Assembly: GCF_018035235.1 (NCBI RefSeq)
Contig: NZ_WPCV01000005.1
Location: 434,001 to 498,000 of the forward strand
Source: Citrobacter sp. On2M
Lineage (GTDB): Bacteria; Pseudomonadota; Gammaproteobacteria; Enterobacterales; Enterobacteriaceae
Direction: 5' to 3'
Length of the DNA: 64,000 nt
Shown here: positions 36,344 through 46,002 of the stretch, piece after piece
Numbering within the stretch: the first letter of the stretch is position 1
How the letters are laid out: each line of letters starts with the position of its first letter
Notes under the pieces: model-generated
What the model was told of the DNA's origin: nothing
Databases searched by the model: none
The model's input: the letters and a program-made list of their open reading frames with translations, nothing else
Position numbers and translations under genes: made by a program

Positions 36344-36745
36344 TCAACGCATTATCTTTATTAAACTGACTAAATCTTTTTTCTTGTTAGTGACAATGGA
36401 AAAAGTAAATCGACGGTTGTCATTTGATATCCAAAGCTCTTCTCTTCCATTATCAATATAATCATAGTGATGAAAGCCAAGACCTGTCAGATAATCACGA
36501 ATAATGCCCGCATCACCACCGTAAAAAATAATAAGATTTGTTTCCCGTGTACTTCCATCAGGAGAAATATATTCAAAGTAATAATTATTTGATATCCTTG
36601 GAGCCTGCTTGATGTCCACATCAGTATAGAAATAGTAATCAAAAAAATCGCTTTCCCGATATTCTAATTTATCTGGCCAAGGTATTAACAGCGGTGACAA
36701 GGAAATAAAAACAATCGTCACCAGTATTATTTTACAGTAGTTCAT
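36344..36745 (-). CDS. Small membrane-anchored T6SS-locus protein of unknown function
   Basis: This 133-residue protein has one N-terminal hydrophobic segment (MNYCKIILVTIVFISLSPLL), then a hydrophilic domain that is probably periplasmic (DFFDYYFYTDVDIKQAP, LTGLGFHHYDYIDNGREELW). I do not recognise it. It starts six bases after the stop of the preceding gene, with AAGGTG as Shine-Dalgarno, and lies just before vgrG, so it belongs to the T6SS transcript. Confidence 0.65.
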   Translation of the reverse strand: MNYCKIILVTIVFISLSPLLIPWPDKLEYRESDFFDYYFYTDVDIKQAPRISNNYYFEYISPDGSTRETNLIIFYGGDAGIIRDYLTGLGFHHYDYIDNGREELWISNDNRRFTFSIVTNKKKDLVSLIKIMR

Positions 36746-36751
36746 TACCAT

Positions 36752-37444
36752 TCACCTTGACAAGAATGAATAATAACCGCCATCCCCGGTGATAATTTCT
36801 ACCCGACCCGAAGTGAAATCACTCCACGGTTGCACCCATGTCATAAATGAAGGCAGGCTTCCTTTATAGGGTTTATGGACAGCACAGTTATCCAGGGGAT
36901 CTGGAAACAGTAATGGTAAAAATCCTTTATTCTTATATTTACCTATCGGCCCATAAAAATCCCATCTACTCAGTGCCCGCTCTTTACTGACTAAGCTCAG
37001 TCTTGACTGGTAGTTTGAGGGAAGGATTGCCCGGTAGAAGCCTAAAAGATCGGATGTAAGATCCTCACCGCTAAATCCACTGTCGGTATACCAACTAAAA
37101 CACCAATTAGATTGCAAACTTTCAAACAAGCGCGCCGTCATCATCATCATAGCTAACGCAACGCTGCTTTTCTCACATGCAGATAAACCTTGTTTGATAC
37201 GCCACTTAACAAATTTTCCTGTACCAAACTGGCGATGATATACAAACATCTTTTGGCTATAGGTGACTTCATAATAACCATCACGACTTGATTCACCTCG
37301 TTTTATATCTAACAGTAGGTTTTTAATATCGCTTCCCTGCGCATGGCCTATATCTATCCATCCCAATATTTCGCTATAAACGAGCCCCGTTTTACGATCC
37401 GATGTCCACTCGTAAGGTTCAATAATATCGTTACGTTTACTCAT
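36752..37444 (-). CDS. T6SS-locus protein, possibly DUF4056-like
   Basis: This 230-residue protein begins MSKRNDIIEPYEWTSDRKTG and has the segment GLVYSEILGWIDIGHAQGSD, reminiscent of the DUF4056 family (G-x-DIAH-R pattern); this link is tentative. It also has a helical stretch ALAMMMMTARLFESLQS and a C-terminal part rich in aromatic residues. There is no signal peptide. Its start overlaps the 3' end of clpV by eight bases, indicating translational coupling. The frame could begin 11 codons earlier inside clpV. Function unknown; conserved placement between clpV and vgrG would suggest an accessory role. Confidence 0.65.
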   Translation of the reverse strand: MSKRNDIIEPYEWTSDRKTGLVYSEILGWIDIGHAQGSDIKNLLLDIKRGESSRDGYYEVTYSQKMFVYHRQFGTGKFVKWRIKQGLSACEKSSVALAMMMMTARLFESLQSNWCFSWYTDSGFSGEDLTSDLLGFYRAILPSNYQSRLSLVSKERALSRWDFYGPIGKYKNKGFLPLLFPDPLDNCAVHKPYKGSLPSFMTWVQPWSDFTSGRVEIITGDGGYYSFLSR

Positions 37445-40061
37445 CATTAAATTCCAGCATAATTCCCTCTTCATCACGCCAACTTAAAGTAAGTTGCTGA
37501 GGTTTTTGCTGCCGGGAAAGATACTTTAACAACTGCTGGCTAAGCACAGGCAAGATTTGTTGGTTGAGCAGACTATCAATATTCCTCGCCCCCGTATCCG
37601 GTAGCAGACAAGCGGCTGTCAGGGCATCAAAAAGGTTCTCGGATATCGTCGTGGTGATACCGTAGTGGCGCTGCAATCGCTGGCTAACCTGATCCAGCTT
37701 CATTTGTACAATCGTACGTAACGCTGGTTCACCGAGCGGGTGGTAGATAATCGTCTGGAAGCGAGCCAGTAGTGCTGGCTGAAAATGGTCGCGCAAAAGT
37801 GGGCGCAGCAGTTCGTGCAACTCAGACTCTGTGGTTTCCGGCTGTTCTTCCAGCAGTTGCATCACTGCGTCGCCGCCAAGATTGGAGGTCATCAGAATAA
37901 CGGTATTGCGAAAATCAATTTCACGACCTTCGCCGTCACGCATGAAGCCACGGTCAAATACCTGGTAAAACAGGTTCATGACATCACGATGCGCTTTTTC
38001 TACTTCATCCAGCAGCACCACGCTATAGGGACGTTTTCGCACGGCTTCGGTCAGGATCCCTCCCTGACCATAACCCACATATCCCGGAGGCGAGCCCTTG
38101 AGCTGACTCACGGTGTGCGGCTCCTGATATTCAGACAGATTAATAGTGATCAGCGATTTTTCACCGCCAAACAGAATGTCGGCCAGGGCCAGTGCCGTCT
38201 CCGTTTTGCCGGTTCCACTTGGTCCGGTAAGCAGAAACACACCCTGCGGGCCGTTTTCCGGCGTAAGACCCGTTTTTGATGCGCGCAGTCGTTGCGCGAT
38301 GGCATTAAGCGCATAATCCTGTCCGACAACGCGTTTTCCCATCTGAGTTTCAAGCGTCAGCAAGTCTGCCTGGGAGTCCTTCATTAGTGAAGACAACGGT
38401 ATACCGGTCCAGTCGGCGATCACCGTTGCGACAGTGCGCGCGTCTACCTCCGGAAACAGTAAAGGATGCCCCTGCTGAAGCACACTAAGCTGCTGCTGCA
38501 ATTCAACCGTTTCCGCCTGACGGGAAATATCACGGCGGCTGGCCAGCAGTTGCTCGGTGAGCGATAATTCCTGGCCATACTGGGTTTCGCGTTCATCCAG
38601 CTCGACAAGCAGACGATTTTCCTGCTGTTCAATGCTCGCCAGCCTTTCACCATGCTGACCATTTCCTAGCGCGAGATCGGCAAGCAACGCCTGCTTTTCA
38701 ATTTCAAGCGCGGTGATCTCCGACCTCAAACGCGTCAGTGGTTCCGGAACGGTATCAAGGCTCATCCGCACTCTTGCACCTGCGGTGTCCAGCAGGTCGA
38801 CGGCTTTGTCCGGCAACTGCCGCCCGGTAAGGTAGCGGCGGGAGAGCGTAACAGCGGTTTTAACCGCGTCGTCAGTGATGTGAACGCCATGGTGTTCCGC
38901 ATAGTGTGATTTCAGACCGCGCAGCATCAAACAAGCAGTGTCATCATCCGGCTCATCCACTTTAACCATCTGAAAACGCCGCTCCAGCGCAGCATCACGC
39001 TCAAAATACTGTTTATATTCGCTCCATGTGGTCGCCGCGATGGTTCGTAATTCACCTCTGGCCAGAGCGGGTTTTAGCAGATTGGCTGCGTCAGCGCCCC
39101 CCGCCTGATTACCGGCCCCAATGATGGTGTGTGCTTCATCGATAAAGAGCAGAATCGGTATTGGCGATTGTTGAACGGCATCAATGATATTTTTCAACCG
39201 CTGCTCAAACTCACCTTTCACCCCTGCGCCAGCTTGTAACAGCCCAAGATCCAGCGTGCGTAACGTCACCGCTTTCAGGCTATCCGGCACGTTACCTTCC
39301 GCAATACGCAGCGCCAGCCCCTCCACCAGAGCGGTCTTGCCGACGCCGGGTTCTCCGACCAGAATGGGATTGTTTTTTCGCCGACGGGACAGCACATCCA
39401 CCATTTGACGAATTTCATTATCGCGACCAAATACCGGGTCGATATCGCCGGCACGCGCTTTCGCAGTGACGTCCTGCGTAAATTTATCGAGCACGCCTTG
39501 TAATGCTGGCGACAACGTCGACTGAGCCAGGCCAGGACGCGATTCATCATCAGGAGAAATCTGCGCCAGAGCGGCTTCCTGCTGTCTTTCCGGCCGCTCA
39601 TCAGACTGGACATTTAATAGCGGCAGGAGGCGTTCCAGTTGAGTATGTCCGGCGCTCAGAAGAGGCCACAGGCCATCACACTTCAGTAGTGAAGGCTTGC
39701 CTACCAGTGCCATCAGCAGATGCACACCCCGTATCTGCGAATTTTCATCCGTTGCGGCGCAAAGCCACGCTTGTTGCATTAAAGAAAGAAGCGCATCAGA
39801 CAACTGTGGACGGCTTTTCACGGAACGAGGCTGAACATCCAGATGCGCCAGCAGCGACTGCCAGAGATTGTCGATATCCCATTCATAGCGACGAGCGATG
39901 ACGGTAATATCGCCCTCCCCCTGCTCAAGCAACTTCAGTAACCAGTGTTCAGGCGTGATTTCTGCATGCGCGCGCGTCTGGCATAACGATGCTGCCGCTT
40001 CAAGCGCCTGAGCACAGTAAGGATTGAGACGACGTAATAACACTGCTGACTGGTGTTCCAT
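37437..40061 (-). CDS. clpV: T6SS ATPase ClpV (TssH)
   Basis: This 874-residue Clp/Hsp100 AAA+ ATPase disassembles the contracted TssB/TssC sheath so that it can be reused. An N domain (about residues 10-150) is followed by the first AAA+ module (Walker A GEPGVGKTAL at about 231, Walker B LLFIDEAHTI), a coiled middle domain and the second AAA+ module (Walker A GPSGTGKTET, Walker B VVLLDEVEKA). The length is normal and all motifs are intact. Confidence 0.95.
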   Translation of the reverse strand: MEHQSAVLLRRLNPYCAQALEAAASLCQTRAHAEITPEHWLLKLLEQGEGDITVIARRYEWDIDNLWQSLLAHLDVQPRSVKSRPQLSDALLSLMQQAWLCAATDENSQIRGVHLLMALVGKPSLLKCDGLWPLLSAGHTQLERLLPLLNVQSDERPERQQEAALAQISPDDESRPGLAQSTLSPALQGVLDKFTQDVTAKARAGDIDPVFGRDNEIRQMVDVLSRRRKNNPILVGEPGVGKTALVEGLALRIAEGNVPDSLKAVTLRTLDLGLLQAGAGVKGEFEQRLKNIIDAVQQSPIPILLFIDEAHTIIGAGNQAGGADAANLLKPALARGELRTIAATTWSEYKQYFERDAALERRFQMVKVDEPDDDTACLMLRGLKSHYAEHHGVHITDDAVKTAVTLSRRYLTGRQLPDKAVDLLDTAGARVRMSLDTVPEPLTRLRSEITALEIEKQALLADLALGNGQHGERLASIEQQENRLLVELDERETQYGQELSLTEQLLASRRDISRQAETVELQQQLSVLQQGHPLLFPEVDARTVATVIADWTGIPLSSLMKDSQADLLTLETQMGKRVVGQDYALNAIAQRLRASKTGLTPENGPQGVFLLTGPSGTGKTETALALADILFGGEKSLITINLSEYQEPHTVSQLKGSPPGYVGYGQGGILTEAVRKRPYSVVLLDEVEKAHRDVMNLFYQVFDRGFMRDGEGREIDFRNTVILMTSNLGGDAVMQLLEEQPETTESELHELLRPLLRDHFQPALLARFQTIIYHPLGEPALRTIVQMKLDQVSQRLQRHYGITTTISENLFDALTAACLLPDTGARNIDSLLNQQILPVLSQQLLKYLSRQQKPQQLTLSWRDEEGIMLEFNDE

Positions 40062-40184
40062 TTGGTTCCTGACTCCCTGTATTCAGGCACGCTACCGCCC
40101 GTAGCCTTAATCCAATGCCCATAAGGTAATAAGTGACGTTGATACTCTCTGCCTAACCCTCACTCCGGACGCTCAGCAGAGGGC

Positions 40185-40217
40185 ATAAAAAAACGGATGA
40201 GGAAATCCTCATCCGTT
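40185..40217 (-). terminator. Terminator after hcp
   Basis: A perfect 12-bp stem (40192-40203 with 40206-40217) is followed on the minus strand by seven T residues (complement of 40185-40193). It lies six bases past the hcp stop and would partly uncouple clpV and later genes from the highly expressed hcp. Confidence 0.92.
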
Positions 40218-40223
40218 AGTGCA

Positions 40224-40715
40224 TTACGCGGTGGTACGCTCGTTCCAGGCGTCAGAATGAATAATGTTGCCATCCTTATACGTCCAGACGATCTTCTCGT
40301 AGCGCAGTTCAATCTGCTCCAGGTGGTTGTGCTTCTCTTTAGCCGGATCCTTGATGTCGTACATCACTGGGTTTACTTTCACCACTTTCACGTTGTGCAG
40401 CGTGGTGTTGAAGTATTCCACTTCCTGACCCGCATCATTAATGCGATACCATTTGAACTCTGCCTGGCGCAGGGTCTGACCGGTCGTTACAGCCTTGTAC
40501 AGATACGGGCTGGAGGCGTCGATTTCCTTCGTGAAAAGAAATGGGGTATGGATACGCGTCCCGGTCAACTTACCGGTGTTGTTATCGGTAGGGATGTACA
40601 GGTTATGTTCCTGAGCCACTACTTCGATACTGCCCACACGGTCTTTCACGTCAACAGAGCCTTTGATATCCGCACCGCCGTCGTCTTTCAGCCAAAGGTA
40701 GACTGGAATTGCCAT
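40224..40715 (-). CDS. hcp: T6SS inner-tube protein Hcp
   Basis: This 163-residue protein begins MAIPVYLWLKDDGGADIKGS, the typical Hcp1-type start, with the VEYFNTTLHNVKVVKVNPVM segment of the ring subunit. Hexameric Hcp rings stack to form the tube propelled by the sheath and are secreted. It has a strong Shine-Dalgarno (GGAGAAAG) and its own terminator, consistent with high expression. Confidence 0.95.
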   Translation of the reverse strand: MAIPVYLWLKDDGGADIKGSVDVKDRVGSIEVVAQEHNLYIPTDNNTGKLTGTRIHTPFLFTKEIDASSPYLYKAVTTGQTLRQAEFKWYRINDAGQEVEYFNTTLHNVKVVKVNPVMYDIKDPAKEKHNHLEQIELRYEKIVWTYKDGNIIHSDAWNERTTA

Positions 40716-40731
40716 AACTCTTTCTCCATTT

Positions 40732-42396
40732 TTACTTCGCTAATGCGTCACCGCCTTCCGGTGACGGTTCCTTCATTCCCGGTACCCGACAGGCATCAGC
40801 CTGCGGAACCAGACTGATCTCTACACGGCGGTTGGCAGCCCGACCCTCCAGCGTATCGTTGGTTTTGTAGGGATGTGATTCACCGTAACCCTGAACGGCA
40901 AAGCAGCTCTCTGCGACGTCACCGGTATCACGCATCCAGTCGCGAACAGATTCCGCACGTTTGAGAGAGAGCTGCTGATTAGATTTATCGTCACCCACAT
41001 CATCGGTATGCCCGGCAATGACTATCAGCCAACCGGGTCTGGCTTTGATATTGACCAAAGCTCGAATGAGTACTTTTGTTGAACCCGCTTTTAGCGCCCA
41101 TTTGCCCGTATCAAACAGCGACATGCTGTCGAGACGCACGGTTTGCGGGGAGGTCGCTTTTGGTTTTTCAGGTGGCAACCAGTCGCTGATTGCGGCCTGC
41201 AAAGGTGGGATCAATCTCATCCCCTGGTACAATCCCATTGAAAGAGAAAGGGGTTCGCCGCGCCGATACCAGCGATCAAGCCGCTGCGCATCCCGACGAA
41301 GTTGATCCTGGGCCTGAATCTTTGGCTCGACAGTATTGCCGCTAAGATGGCGGTATAACGTCAGATGATCGTTTGTGACCCTGATGAGATGCTGGTTATT
41401 GATAAAGCTGCATGTCATCGCCAGTCCGACAAAAATGCCGCATAGCAGACCACTTATACCCACCGTTCGTTGCAATGCTGTCAGCGCCCGGCGGCGGGAT
41501 AAAAAAGGCAATGCTAAATCAGGAAAAGGCAGCAGCTCGGACCCTGCAGAAGCCGCAGGAGAAATCGTTGTCTGATCGGTAATATGCCGTTGCCACAGAT
41601 TATTTTCACAGACCGCTAATGAGGTGAAACACGTAACCCGTAAAGCAGAGAAAAGTGGCGGAACATGGTGCCCTGCGTCGCCTTGTACCCTCTTCAGCCA
41701 ACCCAGTAAGGTATCTAACCATACGGCATGTGTAAGATGAGAATGGCGAGCCGAGTGCTCTTGCAATGAGAAAGGAACACAATCATCTAGTCCTGTAGCC
41801 GACTGCACTTCAGCATCCTGAGGAGTGCGAATAAACCAACGTACAGTCTCATTGCATTGAGGAGAATTCAGCCAACAACACAGCCAAAATGGCGGTATAC
41901 CTGATAACCAACGCCGACTCTGGGTCACCACCCGCCGCCAACTGAGTAGCATGTGCTTAAGCGCATCACCATCATTATGCCGTTCCGGGATTAACGCCAG
42001 CATCACGGAAACGCGCATAAGAAGCCCCGGGCGCTGCACAGCTATCCGACGAACCAGAGCATTATAATGCTCCGGGGATTGAACAGATAAATACCACCCC
42101 TGTGAACTCTCGCAGGAATCGCCACGTCCGGCAAATAAGGGGGCAGTATCGCCACATACCAGCACAACAGGCCCACTGAAACTCTCTGGAGGGAGAGGAA
42201 TGTCATGAGCAGAATGCGCAGACGTCAACCGACCATACTGGCGCCAGCCATAAATGATTCCAGGAATGGAAAGCAGTAAAATAAAGACGGTAAGACCACT
42301 GCGAACACTCGCACTTAACGGACTGAATCCCCAGACCAGCAACAAAGCCAGCACGGTCGCCAGTACATAGTTCACGATCCCTCGCAACTGAGCCAT
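40732..42396 (-). CDS. T6SS OmpA-family membrane protein
   Basis: This 554-residue inner-membrane protein has two N-terminal transmembrane segments (about 8-28 and 33-50) and a third near residue 315. It ends in a periplasmic OmpA-like peptidoglycan-binding domain (WLIVIAGHTDDVGDDKSNQQ, LKRAESVRDWM, GRAANRRVEISL). In clusters of this layout it sits between tssL and hcp and anchors the membrane complex to the cell wall, since TssL here lacks such a domain. It starts three bases after the tssL stop. Confidence 0.88.
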   Translation of the reverse strand: MAQLRGIVNYVLATVLALLLVWGFSPLSASVRSGLTVFILLLSIPGIIYGWRQYGRLTSAHSAHDIPLPPESFSGPVVLVCGDTAPLFAGRGDSCESSQGWYLSVQSPEHYNALVRRIAVQRPGLLMRVSVMLALIPERHNDGDALKHMLLSWRRVVTQSRRWLSGIPPFWLCCWLNSPQCNETVRWFIRTPQDAEVQSATGLDDCVPFSLQEHSARHSHLTHAVWLDTLLGWLKRVQGDAGHHVPPLFSALRVTCFTSLAVCENNLWQRHITDQTTISPAASAGSELLPFPDLALPFLSRRRALTALQRTVGISGLLCGIFVGLAMTCSFINNQHLIRVTNDHLTLYRHLSGNTVEPKIQAQDQLRRDAQRLDRWYRRGEPLSLSMGLYQGMRLIPPLQAAISDWLPPEKPKATSPQTVRLDSMSLFDTGKWALKAGSTKVLIRALVNIKARPGWLIVIAGHTDDVGDDKSNQQLSLKRAESVRDWMRDTGDVAESCFAVQGYGESHPYKTNDTLEGRAANRRVEISLVPQADACRVPGMKEPSPEGGDALAK

Positions 42397-42399
42397 GTC

Positions 42400-43041
42400 T
42401 TAACCCTGCCCAATAAGCTGAGCAATCTGCCCTTGTAAGACATGAGAAAATGTGAGCCATAAAGCACCTAACGCCAGCGCGCCGACAAGCCATGCCAGCC
42501 ACCAGCGGCGCTTACCGCCAGAGAAGCCGGAAGCCCGCATGATGACTGGCGCATCGTGCTTTAATTTAAAAGGCATCGCCTGAGTCGCCAGCGCTTCAAG
42601 AACATCTTCACGACGTTCGTCACCTTGCTCACGATAGCGCCCCACAAAACCGAGTGTGATTGCGCGATAAAAACAGGTTAATACGGCGGTGTCAGGAACG
42701 GGCTCGCGCAGAACGGTACGGATGCGCTCCCAAAGTTCTTCCCCGGCATTGGTGGTGTTGAAATAGCGGGCCTGTAAAGGTGTCGCAAGCCAGGTGATAT
42801 AACCGCTATCCTGACGGTTGCGGTTCAACACGCTTTCATCCAGTAATGCACATTGCGTATAGAGCATGTGCTCAACGCTGTGTTCGCTGTATCCCATGTC
42901 ACGCAATGCTTTACGTGCAGAATCAATCCATTGGCAGGCCCGGCGATAGAAAGCAGCACCATCGTCGACTTCCGACCCATCGCGTAATTGGCTTACAGCA
43001 AGCCAGGTTGGCCAGAACACCTGATCAATATCCTTATTCAT
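42400..43041 (-). CDS. tssL: T6SS membrane-complex protein TssL (DotU)
   Basis: This 213-residue DotU/IcmH-family protein has a cytoplasmic helical domain (MLYTQCALLDESVLNRNRQD, LQARYFNTTNAGEELWERIR) and one C-terminal transmembrane helix (about 181-201, WWLAWLVGALALGALWLTF). It normally works with TssM and TssJ, neither of which is encoded in this window. It overlaps nothing but is tightly packed between tssK and the OmpA-like gene. Confidence 0.93.
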   Translation of the reverse strand: MNKDIDQVFWPTWLAVSQLRDGSEVDDGAAFYRRACQWIDSARKALRDMGYSEHSVEHMLYTQCALLDESVLNRNRQDSGYITWLATPLQARYFNTTNAGEELWERIRTVLREPVPDTAVLTCFYRAITLGFVGRYREQGDERREDVLEALATQAMPFKLKHDAPVIMRASGFSGGKRRWWLAWLVGALALGALWLTFSHVLQGQIAQLIGQG

Positions 43042-43046
43042 TTATT

Positions 43047-44384
43047 TCAATCCATTAATACTGCAAATAGCTCAAGTTGAATCTCTCCCAACGTTCCCGG
43101 CACATAGAAAGCGCAATTACCGGCGTCCAGCATGGACTGGGCGGCTGGATGATTAATCTCAAGAGCAAAATATTGATTTTCCAGTCGTAGTGGGATAGCG
43201 GCGGGTACATGCGTCAGCGGTTTTAATGGAATGCCGCTGAGTGCCACATTGACGACATCTGACACATCAGCCCGACTCCCGGCTTTACACAGTTGTGGAA
43301 ACTGTGTCAGGAGGACATGCGCTGGAAGAGCCGAACGAACGGACAGATAAAAATCAGCGCCTTCACGCAGTCGGGCATCCGACAGAGCGCCATACCAGAA
43401 CTGTCGCTCCTGCGTCAGTTCAATCGCGACAACGCGAGATGGCAGGCTGGCTTCCAGTAGTTCCACCAGCAGTGCAAACAGTGGCGGGAATACCTGCTGC
43501 GGATTTGCGTGCTGGTATGGAGGTACAACGCTGACATCATTTTCTAATGAAAAGGTCAGCAGGCTGCCGGCTAACCGCGCCAGCTCACGCCACAAAAGCT
43601 CGGGGTGACGGCCTGGGTTTTGCAGCATTTCTTTCAGAACAGGCTCCGAGCTATTAAGCGCATTCAGCAGCCAAAATAATGAAACGTCTGCTACCGCAAA
43701 ATCCGCCATTCGTTCATTACTTTCACGGCGCAAGGCCATCAGGCGGCGACAACGGGCCTGGATACGGTGTACCAAATCACCGAGCGAATTGATTAATGAG
43801 GGGCTCGCTGAGAGTGAAAGCGAGGGGGGTAAAAAATCGCGTGCCAGCTCCCATTGCCCCTGAGCATTACGAATAAGGCAAGCTACCGGACAGGTCAGAT
43901 AAGCGCTGTTATCGTCGTGGGCATACCGAAGGGTAATAGCATGCCGCAGCACCGCCATATCAGTCCTTTCCTGGCCTGCAAGATCCTGCACTGGCAGCCA
44001 TTCCTGCTGCCAGCGACACGGGCGGCTAACGCCGTTGCCTGATGAAAGATTACCGCCATTAGCCGAAAGCAGTGGCAATGCCAGCACGATATCAACGCTG
44101 TTGTAACCAGCAAGGTGCGATAAATCACACGCCGGAGGCAGGTTATCTGAAATACCTGTATCCACTAACGTTCCGTCAGGAAAGCGCACCACCAGATTAA
44201 CGGGATTCAAACGGGAAACCGTTAGCGCACTTTCGTCAAACTCCGCGCTGATGACACCCCATGGTGAGGAAAGTGACATGTGTGCCACTACGTCAGCGAC
44301 ATAGGCATCCCAACGTGTCTGCTGCTGAAACTGCTGGGGAGCCAGAAAGGCCCCCTCGCTCCATAACGGACGGTAGATCTTCAT
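43047..44384 (-). CDS. tssK: T6SS baseplate protein TssK
   Basis: This 445-residue protein begins MKIYRPLWSEGAFLAPQQFQ, the classic TssK (ImpJ/VasE) N-terminus. TssK trimers connect the baseplate (TssE, F, G) to the TssL/TssM membrane complex. The length and C-terminal head domain (NCAFYVPGTLGEIQLELFAV) look normal. Its TssF and TssG partners are missing from the window. Confidence 0.93.
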   Translation of the reverse strand: MKIYRPLWSEGAFLAPQQFQQQTRWDAYVADVVAHMSLSSPWGVISAEFDESALTVSRLNPVNLVVRFPDGTLVDTGISDNLPPACDLSHLAGYNSVDIVLALPLLSANGGNLSSGNGVSRPCRWQQEWLPVQDLAGQERTDMAVLRHAITLRYAHDDNSAYLTCPVACLIRNAQGQWELARDFLPPSLSLSASPSLINSLGDLVHRIQARCRRLMALRRESNERMADFAVADVSLFWLLNALNSSEPVLKEMLQNPGRHPELLWRELARLAGSLLTFSLENDVSVVPPYQHANPQQVFPPLFALLVELLEASLPSRVVAIELTQERQFWYGALSDARLREGADFYLSVRSALPAHVLLTQFPQLCKAGSRADVSDVVNVALSGIPLKPLTHVPAAIPLRLENQYFALEINHPAAQSMLDAGNCAFYVPGTLGEIQLELFAVLMD

Positions 44385-44407
44385 CGCACCTCCTGTGCGC
44401 TGCGTCG

Positions 44408-45937
44408 TTAAGATTTCGACTTAGGCATTTGTGAAACTAACGACAGACTGACGTCCATACCTTCAACCTGGAAATGCGGAATGGCATACAGGCGCACACG
44501 GAAGAAACCGGGGTTATCCTCAATATCCTCTACCACGACACGCCCATCACGCAGCGGGTGTGATGCCTGCAAGTCATCGCCAGGATCGGTCATTTCGGTT
44601 ACCAGACTGCGCAGCCAGTTATTAAGTTCAAGCTCAAGCAGACGGCGATCTTTAGTCGTGCCAATATTTTCCCGCTGCAGGATTTTCAGGTAGTGAGCGA
44701 TACGAGAAAGCAGGAAGATATATGGCAGACGTGAGTTAATCCGGCTGTTAGCCGTCGCTTCCGGAGTATCAAACTGCGCAGGTTTTTGAGCCGAGTTAGC
44801 AGAAAAGAAGCAGGCGTAATCACGATTTTTATAATATGAAAGCGGAATAAAGCCGAGATTAGCGAATTCAAACTCACGGGTTTCCGGAATCATTACCTCA
44901 GACGGGATTTTCACCTGATTACCTGTACCCAGATCGTACAAATGGATAGGCAAATCTTTAACCGCACCGCCCGCCTGTGGCCCACGGATCTGGACGCACC
45001 AGCCATTCTTGATAAAACTTTTCACCATGTTCACAGCGAAAGAGAAAGAGGCGCTGGTCCACAGATATTTTTCGTGATCCGGCCCCTTAACTTCTTCAAC
45101 ATAGTTAAAACTACGTACCGGCACGGTATCAGGGCCATACGGCAGACGCCCCAGTACACGCGGCATAGTCAGCCCGATATAGCGTGAATCGTCGCTATCA
45201 CGAAATGCTTTCCACTTGATGTATTCAGCACGTTCGAAATAATCATTGATATCTTTTATGGCCGCGACTTCTTCCATATTTTCTTTCAGGAAGAATTTAG
45301 GCCCCACGGAACCAATAAACGGCATATGACAGGCAGCCGAGACGCCAGAAATATTGCGCAGCAGTGCAATATCCTGCGGGCTGTTATCAAATTCGTACGC
45401 TGAAATCATTGCCGCAATGGGTTCGCCGCCTGGTTGGTCATATTCTTCAATATAAACATGACGGTATAACCCACTCTGAATAAGCTCCGGCGCGTCGTCA
45501 AAATCATCACGTAGCGCATCCTTGCTGATATCCATCATTTCTACACGGACATTTCGGCGAAAATCGATGCCGGTAATCATCGAATGCAAACCACGCCAGA
45601 GCGATTCTTGTTTTTGAAATTCTACATGATGCATAACTTCATTAACCTGGTCGCTAATCTGCTTATCCAGGCGAGCAATCTGCTCATCGAGCAGCGTTTT
45701 ATCCAGACGTTCCAGGGGCTGCGCAGCATCCGCCAGACATGAGACCAGAACCTGAATCGCAGCGGTCACGCGTTCAGCCGGCGCGGCATCAGATAGCGCT
45801 TCATCGCTCTGCCACGCATCGATATTTTTTAATGTCGAAACCGGGGCAAGATTAATTTTGTCAAAGAGAGACTGATAAACGCTGCGTTCACTGGTCGTGG
45901 TGGTCGCGACTGAAGAAGTATGTTCCTGAACAGACAT
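44408..45937 (-). CDS. tssC: T6SS sheath large subunit TssC (VipB)
   Basis: This 509-residue protein begins MSVQEHTSSVATTTTSERSV and has the family motifs ESLWRGLHSMITGIDFRRNV, DDFDDAPELIQSGLYRHVYI and SRLPYIFLLSRIAHYLKILQ. With TssB it forms the contractile sheath. The ATG at 45937 has AAGGA eight bases upstream; a second in-frame ATG two codons earlier is too close to it. It lies 65 bases after tssB. Confidence 0.95.
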   Translation of the reverse strand: MSVQEHTSSVATTTTSERSVYQSLFDKINLAPVSTLKNIDAWQSDEALSDAAPAERVTAAIQVLVSCLADAAQPLERLDKTLLDEQIARLDKQISDQVNEVMHHVEFQKQESLWRGLHSMITGIDFRRNVRVEMMDISKDALRDDFDDAPELIQSGLYRHVYIEEYDQPGGEPIAAMISAYEFDNSPQDIALLRNISGVSAACHMPFIGSVGPKFFLKENMEEVAAIKDINDYFERAEYIKWKAFRDSDDSRYIGLTMPRVLGRLPYGPDTVPVRSFNYVEEVKGPDHEKYLWTSASFSFAVNMVKSFIKNGWCVQIRGPQAGGAVKDLPIHLYDLGTGNQVKIPSEVMIPETREFEFANLGFIPLSYYKNRDYACFFSANSAQKPAQFDTPEATANSRINSRLPYIFLLSRIAHYLKILQRENIGTTKDRRLLELELNNWLRSLVTEMTDPGDDLQASHPLRDGRVVVEDIEDNPGFFRVRLYAIPHFQVEGMDVSLSLVSQMPKSKS

Positions 45938-46002
45938 CAGCATATTCCTTTTATGATCCTTTACTATTCCTGCCGATTAAGCGGAGGAAACCCTGTATAG
46001 CG

